A DNA stretch of 64,000 nucleotides from assembly GCA_900708905.1 (NCBI GenBank), contig CAADRB010000022.1:1954463-2018462 (forward strand), given 5' to 3'. This DNA comes from Hymenolepis diminuta (taxonomy: Eukaryota; Platyhelminthes; Cestoda; Cyclophyllidea; Hymenolepididae). Numbering within the stretch: the stretch's first letter is position 1; every line of letters begins with the position of its first letter. The notes under the pieces are model-generated. The model was given only the letters and a program-made list of their open reading frames with translations. It was not told where the DNA came from and did not search any database. The position numbers and the translations under genes were made by a program. Below, piece after piece: positions 1 to 13,960 of this stretch.

Positions 1-3000
1 AAAGCGAACTAATTAACATTACCATCCTCTCTGATATTCTTTTGAATATAATGTGAGTAACTTCAGATTACAAATGCAATTTCATAAATATGAAAAAGCT
101 AACATTTCGTGAATTCTGCGGCTCTTATGTACATATTACAAGAAATATTTATTGATTTCTTCAATGCTTAACATTATTAAAGTAATATTTATGAAGTTAA
201 TTATTTTATTGAAAAAAGAGTAGCATTATCGGATCGTCAACTGAATTACATTACTTAATTGTTATGGGTGACGTATTTGGCAAGAATGACGAAATTCAAA
301 ATAGTGAATTTATGGTAAGCGCATTATTCAAATATGACTTCAATATCCATATTTAATTTTACCACCCATCCATTTGTTTGAAACCATGCCAATAAAACTT
401 TAATCAAGGTGACAAGAAAGTTTTTAATTTGATTGGCCAATCTTAGTTAATACAATCAGCGATATTGAATAGCGTACCTAAAAGCTTTAATTTCCTGCGT
501 CAGGGGAATTCGAACGAAAACAATGAACGTCGAGGGTGTTAGTTGCATGCAATTGTTTGCAAAAATAAACAAAGCTTTTGTATTATCAACGGGATCACTC
601 TTCCTCAGCTGAAATAACTATCAGTAATTTTCATTTTTAAAATTTCTCTTGCTCTATGTTTTAAATGTCGCCATCAGCGTTAACATTAAATCCAGCGCAG
701 ATCTCATTAGGTGATCTTTTGAAAGTAGCAGCATTTATTATTTAGAACTAAGTAGCAAAGAAGGAAAAATTTCTATTTCCTCTCCCAAAATTTTATACTT
801 TTACCAAAGGAGCCGCCTGTTCGAATAATATAATATATTCAAGCCTTATTAAAAAACAGACAAACAGTATGAGAATCAAAGAGGACTAGGAAATGTTCTT
901 TAAAAGTACGATGGTTCAAAACTATGCCTTATCAGGAGAAAATTTCTTGGCTAGATAAGAAATCGTATTGATGAATTGATCATAGATTAACTAGCTAGGA
1001 TTATGGATTTTCAAACCACTTCTAACGATTTTAGAAGTGAAAACTTACTATGAGAAGTATGAATGCTACGGATTGATCAATTTTAAGAGTTTCAAAGTTT
1101 ATAAAAGGAGGAAAATGACGGTTTTGAACTTTTTTAGATACAAACGTTTAGAATGCAATTTCAGGAATGATTCGATAAATATGCTATATTTATCCAATTG
1201 ATCTTAAATAGAGGTTATTACGTTCTTCCACTTTTCCCCCTATCATACTTATCAGTATTATATATGCATACCAGTTCACTAAATTTCTCGCACTTAAGTC
1301 TTCTCTCATTATTTTAGCACTACTTTAGTGTATGCCCTTTTTGAAACAATGCCAAAAAACACTAATGGAATGACGTTTTTCTTTTGCAAAATAACACACC
1401 CTAGAGTGATGTGATGTGCCAGGGTAAAATTCCCTACTTGCTGAAAGATATCGCACTCCTAGCCAGTCACCGAGTGTCTAGACTCTGACTCAATTCTCAT
1501 TGCAATATTTAGGACAATAAGATCCCTTTGGAAAAATGATAAATTTAAGAGCATCTTAAACCAGCTCTAAATGTAATAGCTCACCAACATAATTGTTAAA
1601 TCGATTTTCCTGAGCTTCATATTATTTTCATTAATGAGCTTCGTATCCGTGATACTAACATCAGTGGTGCAGGAATTAACACACAAATCTGCCAAAGTTT
1701 GGGGTCACAAGATCTTAGTTTGTCGGAATTCATCCAGTGAATAGCACAACCCACCCATTGGTCAAAGAGGGAGGAAGAATTATGCTAGTTTGTCATCAGA
1801 AGAATTCCAAGATGTTTATTTACTGTCCAAGATGAATACTTCTAAATCATTTCCTTCAGCCAGATCGGGACCTTGAACAGTGGAGCTTGTGGTGACTAAT
1901 AAATTTTTTAATATTACTTACCGACTGAGCTATAAATAGTTAATTTTATGCAGAATACGGAATGATTCACGCCATTTAACTTTAGGGGACAATTTCGGCC
2001 GGATTTTTTAACACTCGTCTGGAAGTGAGGTTGTGTATCCTGAAGTCACTCGTATGAGAAACTCGCATTCTATCTTCCTTCGTGTCGACCAGATTTAATT
2101 GATACAGTTGCTTGTACACCGATGATTAGTCAAGGAGATGCAAATAGAGAATTGAATTCACCGAGTGTTGCTTGTCGATTTAAATATTGGATTTTCCACG
2201 TTGTAGCTTGTGATAACTGCATGAGATCATGAAAAATAAACTTGTAATAAAAGAAGACACTCCCTTTTTTCAGTGCCAGCATCTACGTAATAATTGAGAA
2301 AACATTGACGTAGTCGTATGGCTCCTGACTTCGAGGACCAATGCACTCAGGGAGATGTGGTTGATATTTATCAAAGAAAATAAGTGTATTTTGATTTGTA
2401 TTGATGAAATAGCTTACTGTGAGTATTTTATAAATAATACAAATTTTCCATGGAATTAAAACAAATGCATTTGTGCCTTTAGCAGATTTGTGATTTTCAT
2501 TAACGGAATTATAATTCTTATTATCAGAGCCATGATTATTCCCTACTTGTATCAGATGATAAGCACTCCTTATCACTAACTGGAGTATCCATAGTATTAA
2601 GCAACTAACCACATTACCCGAGACAGTCACATTCTACCCAATAGCCTCTAAGTTGATTATCCCGATCCATTCCAAAGTTACAAGAAAAACGTGAGAGTGG
2701 TTAAATACATCTTATTGGTAGTTTTTTCACATCGTTTTAACCGAAGAAAAACTTGTTGTTACCTACGAAGGGAAGATAAAGCATTCGTTTGATAATGCTT
2801 AAAGAGACGTGTCATGAGCAAAGGAAGACAGGAAAACGTTCATACGTCCGGACACACATATAGAACAAGACGAAGTTGAAAAATACACATGAGTAGTTGT
2901 TTATAAGAGTCAGCTTTACTATTCTATTAGCAACTGAACCGAACACTTAGTGCACAAGATCCCTTAGCAGAAAAAAATTTAATTTAGAAGGTATCAATCT

Positions 3001-6000
3001 AATTTGGAGAAAATGGCCAAACTGCTAACATTTCCAATTACATGATCTCAGCAACCACGAGACAGAAATGGGACAGAGTCGGTGAATTAATATTTGCATT
3101 AGGAATGAGCGGTAAGTAAAAGCCCTCGAATGGGCTGATGAATGTGATTATTTTTCGCATCGGGATATATTAATTGGGAAATTTCGGTTGAATCTATCTT
3201 TAAACAGCATTTACCAGTGAAATTTGTAATTTTGAGGAATAAATATAAACAATCTCAGGGATTGCCAGTTAGAAAGGGAGATAAATCACGAGAGAAAATA
3301 CGGAAGTTATCCAAGCTAAACGGTTAAGAGTGAATGATGAGTTTCTTCCGCTGGAATGCCGACTGAATCTTGCAATATTTAATTTATTATAATCCTAAAT
3401 TTTAAGGACTCATTTTCGAGTTATTTTACCTATGTTTTAGCAGATGAATTTGAAGCATATTTAACAGCATAAAAATCACATCCAGATCATTTTTTATGAA
3501 GCCTCTCTTATAGTCACTGAACACTGACATTTATTTGGAATATTCCACATCCATCGTTTTCATATTCTTATTGCGATTTGAAAAAAAGCATTTTAAATTT
3601 GGGAATTGAAAAAGTTTAAGTTAATTTTTTAGCTCAATTTAGACCAAAACAATCTAGAAAAAACTGCCACATTTTTGCATTTGTCAGCGAAGAATATGAA
3701 AGTGGTTGTTTGCGAGTAGGGAAGAAAATAATTTAAATAAACAAATTTTTTCCAAAATGTATTTACATCTTCAGCAGCAGCCGTCGTAAATTGGGACAAA
3801 ATTTATTTTGACTAAATGCCTGTGGTGTAGAAGTTTCAGAATGTGATAACAATTTTGATGGCATCGAATAAGGCATTAATAGGTATCTGTCTAGGGAAAA
3901 ATTGGATCACAGGATGTTTCGTGTTAGAAATTGATGGAATTTTGTAGCATTCATTCTAATCCAATCCAATTTCTTAATCTCAGGGATTTAGAGACTTTAT
4001 CGGTCTTTAATTTCAGGCTGACTACTCCAAAGTGATAATGTTACAGGAATAATTTCAATGTGATTCTATTTGTTTCACTTACAACCAAAATATTTTCGAT
4101 TAAAAGGGCCGCATGTGCTTGAAATACACAAAATTGTAAATTAATTGTCGAATTTAACCTTTCTACTAGCAATGCTATTGAATGACTCTAATAAGCTGGA
4201 ATAAATATTAAAATTCACGTTGAGTGAAATTTCGTCAAATCTATGATTTTTAAAAAAATCGTTAGGAGTCGCATTTATATGTAAACGGCTGCAGAAAGAT
4301 AAACATCAGTTAGTACCACAACTGATCATTTAATTAAATGAAATGGCCTACAAGCTCTAATTATTTCGAACATGACATCAGCTTGAAATAATCAGAGCAA
4401 ATCATAAAATGTAAACTTCGGATCAATTTGAAAATTCAAAGTGACTTATATCCCTTTTGAGAATGTGAAAAACTCAGGGCTCTCAAAGTTCATTGTTAGA
4501 ATGTTCACTTTATTATATGATCCTATTTGAGCCCCATTTCTGATAAAATTGTGCCATTTTACATGTTCAATACTACTAAAAGATAAAAATTGATATTTTT
4601 TAGATTTTTAAAAATAATAACACCTAAGACAAGACGGTCATATCACCACATACCAAAATTTTATTCTTGTCTAAGTATTAATTGTGATTCTAGATCTTCT
4701 TTGAAGGATCTATTGCATGGCGATAATCAATTTTGAGGGTTCCCGATGGATCAATTTAACAAACATTTGAGTTAGCAAGAAAGGGAACAGATTAGTGAAA
4801 GTATTGAAACGATGAATTCTTTTGACAAAATGTCAAAATGTTAATACCCGAATAGTATTAAGTATAAAGGTTTTGGAAAATAAACTGGTAATTATTTATA
4901 ACATATTAAACTAACTTATGATCGCTACTTTAAGGTATTTCAGAAAATGACAAACAATATTTGCGATTTCATTTACCTTTATTTGCAGTCCTACGGCATG
5001 AATATTCATGGGCTGGGAGCCGTTTATTTAATAGGAAAATTCAATAAAAACAATATTGAATTGTATGGAAAGTTATGAATCTCGAGGAAATTATCAATCT
5101 GCATTTATCAAGATACATCTAAGACATTTATTGACTTTTCAAATCCACAATGTACCTTCGTAAAAGTAAATCACTTGATTGTCAAATCCATTAATGTAGT
5201 CATTTTTTGTTTACTAAGTGTGCCTTACAAAAATATATTCGCCCTATTTTCAAGGTTAATCTCCGAATTTCGCCAATCAATTCATGATATCTTACTGAAA
5301 ATTGACTGAAAATCAGATAGGACCGCAAAAGCGAAGGACAACAATTATCTCAGAGGAATTAAATTCCGCACTTAAAATTTGCACCAAAAAATATAATCTT
5401 ATTTCTTTTGCTAAACAATAAATCTTGTTTTGGGTTCAGTAATGATGTCAATAAAATAATCTTTTTAAAAGTGGACAGTTCATTCATTAATTCCTTAAAT
5501 TTTAAAAGGATAACAATGACTTATCTTCTTGAACAGTAGATGTTGTTTTTTTGAAGCAAGTGCTCTCCTATGCATAAAAATTAAAATTATTGAAAGCATC
5601 TAAGGAGGTATTATCATCCACGACAAAGCAAAAATATTTTTTCATTATCATTATTAAGAAATATATAAACTCGTATGAAATGGCAAATGCAGTTTCGAGT
5701 TTAAAAAATGAGGACTGTGAAAGTGATAATAGGAGAGTCATGATAGGCATATTTCACCAGAATTTTCAGGTCGTCAGCTTTTCCCAGGCAACGTAGTAGT
5801 CCTGTCTACTTTGATCTTCTTACATGAGAAAATCAAGTTGGCATAATCTCATACGATTTTCAGCTGTCTTTATTTTATTAATCCTTTTAAAACATTAAGA
5901 AATTAATGAAAATGATTTTAATCAATATACCGAATTTCAAAATTAAATAGCCATTAGATAAGAGTTGTGAAGAATTTTTTCGAGAATTGTTACTAATGTA

Positions 6001-7495
6001 TGCTAGTGATGATTTCTAACCTCGATATAAGGTTCATCAGGTTACCATAATTATTTGAGATGCCGTGAAAAATTCTGTAATAAAATGATTTTTAAAAATG
6101 AGAATAATTATAAATAGTACATTTTATAAATTTTTGTGGCTAAAAACAAGTGATGTGATTTAACTTTGCAACGTTTCTAATATATTTTATTTAATTTTCC
6201 TTATTTGAAAAGTTTTCTGCAACTATTTGATTATTTATATTTTCTTGCTTTTTTAAACCGTCATATGTGATTTTGTTGTTGGATTTCTTGTCACCGTTGC
6301 AACTGATCAATTAGAATGAATTCAGGGGATGTTCAAAATACATTTATATTTCCGATTATAAATAAACTTTGTGTTATTGCTTTCTGTATTTGCAATTGGG
6401 CCATTACATGAAGACACCGAGGCAAAATCAGGGTTGTTATTTTGTTCCTATTTCTTACCGAAATAAGTATAAACATTTAAAACGATCGAACGTGACGTGG
6501 TGAGTCATGCTCTTCAGCAAAAAGTGATCATTTTGAAAAGAATGAAGAAGCCAAATGAAATATGATGCTTTCTGACACCCCGCCTTTATTTTCAACTTCT
6601 CTTTCACCGTCTTTATTTCAAACTTTATTAAATTATGAGAATATTTTCATTTTAAGAAATGTCTTTCGTATTCAGCTTGAATAAATATTGGAAAATATAT
6701 TAGATAGAAAAGATGAAAAAACCGGCCAAATTTCGGTATAAATTCAGTAAAATTATTACGATAAACTTAAAAAAGAGTATTTACATTTTTTTCACAAGTT
6801 TCTTAGAGCTCAGACGAAGAATAATTCCCTTAAATCTCCGACTCCTGTACGAAAACCTGAATTTTAGACACAAATAAAGTGTAGTAGACCGAATTTTAAT
6901 AGCTCCTAACGAAAAATTGAAGCTAGATTTTTTATTGAACTTCTCTTTGACATAAAATATTAATAATGAACAAATCTAGAGTACTTTAAATAAAGATGGT
7001 CGCCTTTTAACAAATTTATTGTTGAGACGGTTATAAAAAGGGTATTTTATGATGCAGACATTAATAAAATTATAGATTACAGAAATAAAAACCCTGTATT
7101 AATTGCAGAGCTTATGCCGGCAACACATTTTACCTCGAATATCTGTTTGAATTATTCATTACGTTTGGCATATAAATAATCTTTTGATCTCATTACGTCC
7201 ATTTAATCATAGATGACAATACATAGTGTCAATACTCTGTGATATGTGAAGCAGATATTTTGTTATAATTACTATTTGTACTTATATAGGAAACAACATG
7301 AGGTTTTGGTAAAAAGTAAGATTATTTTTGAGTAATAAGTAGAATTATTATTAAATAGGCTACTTGGAATGTGGTGCGAATCCAACTAACTTCTCTGAAA
7401 TCAAATGTGGTAGTGGTACTAAAGTAGCATTAATCCTAAGTGAAATTGTTTTCAGAGCTCCACAAAGTTAGAGTAGATATCCCCTACTAGAACAA
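1..7495. other. AT-rich intergenic, no gene recognised
   Basis: Only short open frames with low-complexity, AT-driven residues occur. The longest is 115 codons, 2630-2283 on the minus strand, with no recognisable domain or splice context. Confidence 0.6.
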
Positions 7496-7620
7496 ATGAT
7501 CTGTCTAAGGTTAAGAGGACACTGTAGTCTTTCCCCAGTGAGAAGTCCAAGAGTTATGCAGGACCGCCTTCATTTTGGACATTTGAAACGGAGATGTGGG
7601 GAAATGGTGGAAGGTGTAGA
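7496..7620 (+). repeat. Possible repeat pair member (with 59365-59500)
   Basis: The block CCAGTGAGAAGTCCAAGAGT and the purine-rich stretch after it resemble AGAGTGAGAAGATCAAGAGT at 59400 and the purine-rich run after that. An 82-codon open frame covers this copy but has no recognised domain. The match is short and could be partly compositional. Confidence 0.3.
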
Positions 7621-8640
7621 AGGAGAAGCTGGAAGAAAAGAGGACGGCATCAATACTGATCGAGGACAACCTGAGTTGGGCGGATCAGATAAAATGAGAT
7701 ACGATTTTGCACCATCTTTTCTTTTATGGGTAACTGAAAATTAGGGCAGAGGTATGAGTATGAACGCAATACATAAAGAGACCTAACAGACCTACAAGAC
7801 GGAGTGCGCAAACATTATAGTATTATTACTCAATCTTTTAAACCTGGTAAATATTCCCCTCCGATACCATAGCAATTTAAAGTGAATTTTAAAATTTAAG
7901 ATTAGGGAAATGCAAGTGAATACAAAATTTTGACTTAAAAAGTTAGTGCATCTAATTCATTTTCGAATGAACAAAATTAAAGGCAATTATTTTCTATATT
8001 TTGCAGTTAATTTAAGCTATTAATGAATAAACCATTTTAATATTATAGATTAAACTAAATAGATATTTTTGAAATTCAATTCACAACCAGAATTTTAAAT
8101 GCGAAATTTTCTAAATTTCTCTAGTTAACATAAGTCAATTAAATAGATGTTAAATATGGTCTACGGTGTTCAACAAATTTTATTATTTCTAATCTTATTT
8201 TAAAATTAAAGTTCATCCACTTTCAAAGCTTATATTAAGCCGTCAGTTACGAAATAGAATTAGAAAAGAACCTGAGGTAAGTCGATCAACACACCAAGAA
8301 GGTCTTTGTTTCAACCGGGCTACCGTGTTAATAAAAGCCTATTCTCGTCTTCTCACTTCGGCTAACATAGAGGGCAGCAGAAATCGAGTCTTAACCGGGA
8401 GGGCTCCATGATGCCACTCCTCTGTACAAAATGAGTCTTTCCTAAATGAGCTTGGAAGATAAAGAAGTTAAAAGTTTTTATGTGTCAGCTGTTGTGATTG
8501 GCTTCAGTTTACCTCTATACCCCATTCCGCTTGTGCTTTTCGTATTACAAATTCATGCCCTTGAGTGGTTATTGTGTTATTTATCATCCTATATCTCACT
8601 GAAACCTCAGTTTGTTTTTTTCTCCTGAGTGAGATACTCT

Positions 8641-8760
8641 GTGCTTATTGATCGGCTTTCTGGTCATGATTATGTCTCGCCACTTCAATTCCTTTTTCTT
8701 CCAATAGTTGTGAAGGCGAAATGGTGTTATATGATATTCAGCAGCTTACAATCTTAACGT
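8641..8760 (+). repeat. Dispersed repeat family A, 3' part
   Basis: Matches the 3' half of the copy at 15105-15410: a ttgatcggctttctggtcat block (degenerate form of GACTGGTTTTTAATCA), then CACTTCAATTC, and then TGATATTCAGCAGCTTACA followed by TCTTAAC. Confidence 0.6.
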
Positions 8761-8842
8761 TAGCAGAGGCGGGCGGGTGGTGCTAGGGGTCTTCTGGTTA
8801 TGGGGTAGTTTAAGTTGTAGTTGTTGGAAGCCGTAAGTATGT

Positions 8843-8938
8843 TCTCGTTTTCTCTCCTTCCCTCCCTTCCTCCCTCCTTCTTTCCTTCCTTTCCTCCTTT
8901 CTTCTTCTTCGTCGTCTTCTTCTTTTCCCTCTTTCTTG
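8843..8938 (+). repeat. Long polypyrimidine tract (CT-rich)
   Basis: About 95 bases are almost pure C/T on the plus strand (CCTT/CTTT units), broken only by isolated G residues near 8911 and 8914. It is a low-complexity tract with mirror-like potential. The Lys/Glu/Arg-rich minus-strand open frame across it is an artefact of this composition. Confidence 0.85.
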
Positions 8939-11900
8939 GACTTTCTTACACTTAAGCTAGTTTTTAGAAGGTAGTGGCTTCCAACTTTAGTTGAGGCCAC
9001 GTAATCATCGAAGAACTATCCATTTCTAGGGGAAATTTCAAATTAGCAGAATACTGCAAGCTGCATCCAAAATTATACCGTTCCAATCCTTAGCATCTAC
9101 ACTGACATTACCATTTGAGAAACTTGCGAAAATTCAACCATAATTTGATGCGCAGATAATTAGGTTGTTCAAATTTCTGGATGTGCTTCAATCGATCACT
9201 TTGTTCTGATATGATTTGTTTCTACGCCACTGACGCGGATTTTAAACAAAAACTGAACAAAGTTTTAAATTTAAAATAAATTTTATTCACGTCTCAACTA
9301 CCATTTTCTGAAAGCCGTAAATGCTATGAGAAAGTTATGATAAATATTTCCAATTTCATAAACTCTGCGGTACCCGGATTAATTTTTTCAAACCAAAAGA
9401 GAACTCTCAGTTAAATAAAACTATTTAAACTAATTTGCGTGGGCGAAATAGCTTCATTAGAATCCTTAAAAATAAACATATTTGTCCTCAGACAATTATG
9501 TTCAAATCTTTCTTGACAACAAGACCACGAATAGGATAAAATTATTCTTTATAGTAATTTTGATAGTATAATAGTTGGTCTTAAGCATGCTAAAATAATA
9601 TTGGAGATTTAATTCTCCTGAAATCTTAGTTGCTCGATTTTAGAAATGTTATATACCCGAAAAAATAATTCGACAGATATAACTTAGTAAAGCTAAAACG
9701 TAGTTCAGGCTGTTTGATTTAGAAATTCACTACTTATTGCTATTCCAGACTTTTTATTGAAATAAAGGTCTTTTCATATAACCGACAGTTGAAGGTCAGA
9801 GTCAGCTTTGTTCAGACTAATTTTCCTGTTATCATTGTGTGACATTTAACCCAGTGGATGACTAAATGCAGGCGGGAGTCGCTCACCCCAAGACAAAGCG
9901 TGGAGGAGATAAATCCTTATCATAGATAAGGCAAGGTAAAATGAAAGGACATGAAGCTTTTGGAGGTAGCGAGGTATTCCAAGGAGCATACAAGTTACAG
10001 AGAGTAAGAGGAAGTGACCATCAGGTAAGCAAGGTTACAATCCTTTGACTCAACATACGACCTAAAGACGAGTGTAACTAGACTGATTAGTTTACTACTG
10101 GTCCAATCTACGCGCTTCCATTTGTGCTACCAAGGTCACGTAGGTATGTTAAATTTTCAGTAGCAACGTGCATGGTGGCCTACAATAGATTCGGCAGCTT
10201 TGGGTCGTGTGTACTGGGCATGTTAGAGAATGTTTTGCTTTCTTTTCATTCTATAATATATCCATAGGATCGTCATAACAAACATGTCACAATTTTTACG
10301 AATGAGTCTGAATCGTTCCTTTAGTTAGATTACAATTGTATTAATTTTTGTTTGGAGTTAAAATCAAAACAAGGAATAGGATATCAAATATACGATCAAA
10401 TAATCGCACATTTTTTAAAAATTCTCGACACCGGCCCCTAAACAAATCAACCGACATAGATGAAAAGATTATGACTTAAATGCAGCAAAAAAAATCAAAG
10501 AGTGGACCATAAAAATAATTAATTCTAATATTATAACAAAATAATGGATTTTATAAAATGAATTTAATCAGATTAGTTGGAAATTTTTTCTCTAAAATAG
10601 GCCTCTGAATAACGTCGAAAAAATATTCCACGTCGGCAGTTCGGCACTTTTGATAATTTACTTACTTTGTGACCTTCAGCAGTTAGCCAGGTAGGAAGTT
10701 TGCTATCAGTTCTATTTTTGTCTACGTAATGCTTGCTTAAATAAGAAATCTAGAACATATGACATGTTTATTTGATGTGTTTTATAAGTTCCTTTCATTG
10801 TCAAGTTTATAAAGTAGTATAGGTTGATCATCCTGAATTGGACGGATTAAATCACACCTTAGTAGATCTCTTCATGTATAGCATTCGGGTTTAATGATGA
10901 CCTAAACATCGTGGAGAGTTAATAAAATGTATTAATCTATCTGGGATGCAAAATACATAAATAAGAATGGTGCCTATTGAAAATAAGTGTTCAACTACCT
11001 TTATTTTCAAGAGACATCCGGAGGCTATTATTAGGCGGGCAAATTTCTCAAAATTTCGCTGAAAAATTGAACTGAAGTGCCAAGATTTGCGATCATGGTG
11101 AAAACTAGTCATTAATTTTTGGACATCGTAAATAAGAATTTGTTGCAATGCAGGGGGCGTATCAGGAAATTTGAATTTTTGAACTTGAGGTAGCTGGTGA
11201 GTAAATATTGCAAAACCCGATTCCAAAAATGAAATACAGTAAGACTGCGATAAAGTGAATTTCAATATCATCGAATCTCCTCCTTTTCACCACTCAGTTA
11301 ACCAATTTCAGAGGTTTCCTACAGATAAAAATTTAAAATTCGTTCAGCCTTGCTACGTGTATTTAACAAAATAATAACATACTGCCTGCTAGTACCGGAA
11401 GCCTAATTATAGTGGGGTTCGACTAAAAATGCTCCCAACGGCTAGCAATATTCTTAAATCGAATGGCCAAGAACTGAGTGCAAAGCAAAGTACATTGTAA
11501 AACAGCGAGACAATTTCGACCTGAAAAAGAAATGGAAATTAACAAAGAGAGCTCAAGAATAAAGCGTCCGCACTGAATATGAAGCACCGGGATGTAAAAA
11601 GCACATATAAATTGGCTGACATATTAGACTGGCGGAGAAAATCCTTTACCAATTGTAGAAGCACTTCGGAAGGTGAATCACGGAGACTGCACACTGTTTA
11701 CTTAAGTATTTAGATTTGAAAATCATTCCTCATAAAACCAATTCCATCTACGTGTGATTTGAGAAATGCATTTAAGAAGAACATAGAGAGTAACTCCACA
11801 GTCTATTTCACACAATACTGATGATTTTTATCTAAATTTGCAAATTTTAAAATTGTGAAATTTTGATAAACCTGCTCTCCGAAAGCCACAGTAAAATGAT

Positions 11901-13019
11901 AAATACTCTGGTCAGTTATGGGAGAGAATATAAAGTAATTAACAACAATTGATCGCATTTGTTGCAGAATTTGAAAAATAGAATAGAATAATCTGTAATC
12001 TTTTTATGCCAGGAACCTCAAAACGCGCCATTCGACAAATTCTTTAAAAAGAATTCGCGCGAAATAAGAATGTACTATTTATATATCTGCTTAGAAAAAT
12101 CATTTATAAATACATCTCCACGGTTACAAAATTCATACCATTGTATGACTTGTATTCAATTTTTAAATGCTTCTTGTATTAATTGTATTACATTTGCAAA
12201 ACATCATGGTTTGCTATTTTCTGTTTGTTTAATTCAGTGGAAACTGTAAAATTTTAATAAGGTTGAAAAGGTCTTAGACTGACACAGTATTATTACTATT
12301 ACCTATAATAAAATCTAAACACATAATATTTTTTCCCATTATGGGAAATCATCTAAACGCAGGAACAATGAATATTCGGTTATGGTCAAAGTAGGATCGG
12401 GTAGAGAAATTAACGTCCGAACATCAAAGGTTTCTTGCGAAATTTGACCTTTGAATCAGGTTGTTCGCCTTTTACTTATTGGAAATAGTTTTCGGCTTCA
12501 TCCTCTAATGTTCCAAGATTCTCATTTCCGGATTTAACCCAACTAGGTAAATAAATTCATATTTTTAATGTTCAAGGTTTATTGACCGGTTGATTAATTC
12601 AGATGGCGGGTAAAACGCATCAGGTATATATTTCTTCGAATAGGCAAGGTAAATACTAATTCAACCGAACGTCTGGTTCCAACTCAGACCCAGTTTTTAA
12701 AATAAACCCAAATTTAGAAAACCATCCCATATATATATCCCTTTCTCATTCCGGAACTGTTTTTCGAAATTTTATAAAACTTCCATGAGAAACTAAAAAT
12801 GACGTGATTGACAATTTTTTTCATCGGGTAACAAAATTCGCCTGAACCGCAGAAATACGAAAAAAATATAATTTACACTTATAGATCTGCAAAAGATTAA
12901 AAATATATACGAATTTGCCTCGATCCAGATGAAATGAGAATTTTTAAATTAAATTGAATTTGCGCAGAAATGGATTCAAATAACTATTTTGTTATTACGG
13001 ACAGAAATAAGATCGTAAA
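8939..13019. other. Intergenic, no gene recognised apart from repeat A copy
   Basis: No splice-consistent coding block was found. The only structured item is the diverged repeat A copy at 11090-11235. Confidence 0.55.
11090..11235 (-). repeat. Dispersed repeat family A, diverged copy
   Basis: The minus strand reads the family block: an A-rich TTC-AA-TT-AAATTTCC core, the TTGCAACAAATTCTTATTT block, then GATGTCC and AAAATTAATGACT. It matches the copy at 39222-39420 in order and orientation but is strongly diverged. The 126-codon open frame across it (11271-10891) is probably incidental. Confidence 0.45.
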
Positions 13020-13960
13020 TTTGGCGACGAAAGGTTAAAAAGAACACAAACTCTGAATATTTATAAAAATGTCATTGAGCATTAATGAATTTGAAGTTTT
13101 CATGAAGAAAAAGCAAGAAGTGAATGAAGTACTTCTCGAGAAATGTCTGGAAAACTATGAATCAATGCTGAAGAAACGAAAAGAAAATATAACGATCCTG
13201 CAAGAACAGTTATCTAAATTTTTGAAGGGGAAAAATTGAGAGATAGGATGTTTCCCTACCCAAACCATTTGCAGATTCCCTGGTTCTACGAGTTAATGAG
13301 GTTTAATATAACCAGAAGCGGATCAAACTATTTTAACCTATTTGAAAGGTATGAGCATATATTTAGAAACGATCTTACCAATATCTCAGAAGAAAAATGG
13401 TTAAAGTGTTGTTACGGAGGTTAGAACTTGCAGAAAATGAAAGATTCAAATGTGTCATCCATTCCAGAATAATTTCGGGTCTGAAATTAGTTGAAACAGT
13501 CTCGATTAACTCTTAGTTGTTTGGTTTCTTTAATTAAAGGGCACGACGAAAACTGGATGAACTACACTTGCATCCTTGACGCTGTTTTTGAACTCTGCGA
13601 TTTTTCAAACATTACGAAGGATCATTTCAAATGTTTACCGTTTTTGAGTAGTTCTCTTGAACTTCGTCTTTTGACGAATCCTCAGAATAAGTGAAAAAGT
13701 GATGACTTCACATAGGAGGATCTCGCTAATGAGTGCAAAAAGTTGGATATCAAGTGTGACGGTAGTATGAATCAACAGTTTTTTGAGCACAATTATATTA
13801 ACTGAATTTCTGGTGAAACTGTGCCCCGGAATGTCTCCTCTCTGGATTTGTAATGATTTGCGCTTTGTCTGACTTTGCCAAGACAAATGTCATATTTGTG
13901 ACTTATGTGGTAAACGAAGGCATAAAGAACTAAACCAGAATTCAGAAAGAAGAAAGTTAA
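13020..13960 (+). pseudogene. Decayed Ty3/gypsy-type gag, older copy
   Basis: A possible primer-binding-site-like string (TTGGCGACGAAAGG) lies at 13021. An ATG at 13069 then opens a 56-codon Lys/Glu-rich frame (MSLSINEFEVFMKKKQEVNE...) that stops at 13237. In shifted frames further on, gag-like blocks appear in the expected order: FERYEHIFRNDL (13341-13376), then FNITKDHFKCLPF (about 13610-13650), then ANECKKLD (about 13725-13750), and near 13890-13930 a knuckle-like C-x2-C-x2-C...HKE. Several frameshifts and stops separate them. It resembles the gag at 49140-50150 in block order but is more decayed. No pol region was recognised after it. Confidence 0.6.

Noticed and set aside
2283..2630. 115-codon minus-strand open frame
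   Set aside because: AT-driven residues, no domain, no splice signals or conservation evidence; length is expected by chance in 64 kb.
5568..5796. Overlapping 60- and 68-codon frames on both strands
   Set aside because: Mirror open frames in AT-rich DNA with no family match.
8746..9000. 84-codon Lys/Glu/Arg-rich minus-strand frame
   Set aside because: It is the translation of the polypyrimidine tract; low complexity, not a gene.
10891..11271. 126-codon minus-strand open frame
   Set aside because: It overlaps a diverged repeat A copy and shows no domain; other copies of the repeat do not keep the frame.
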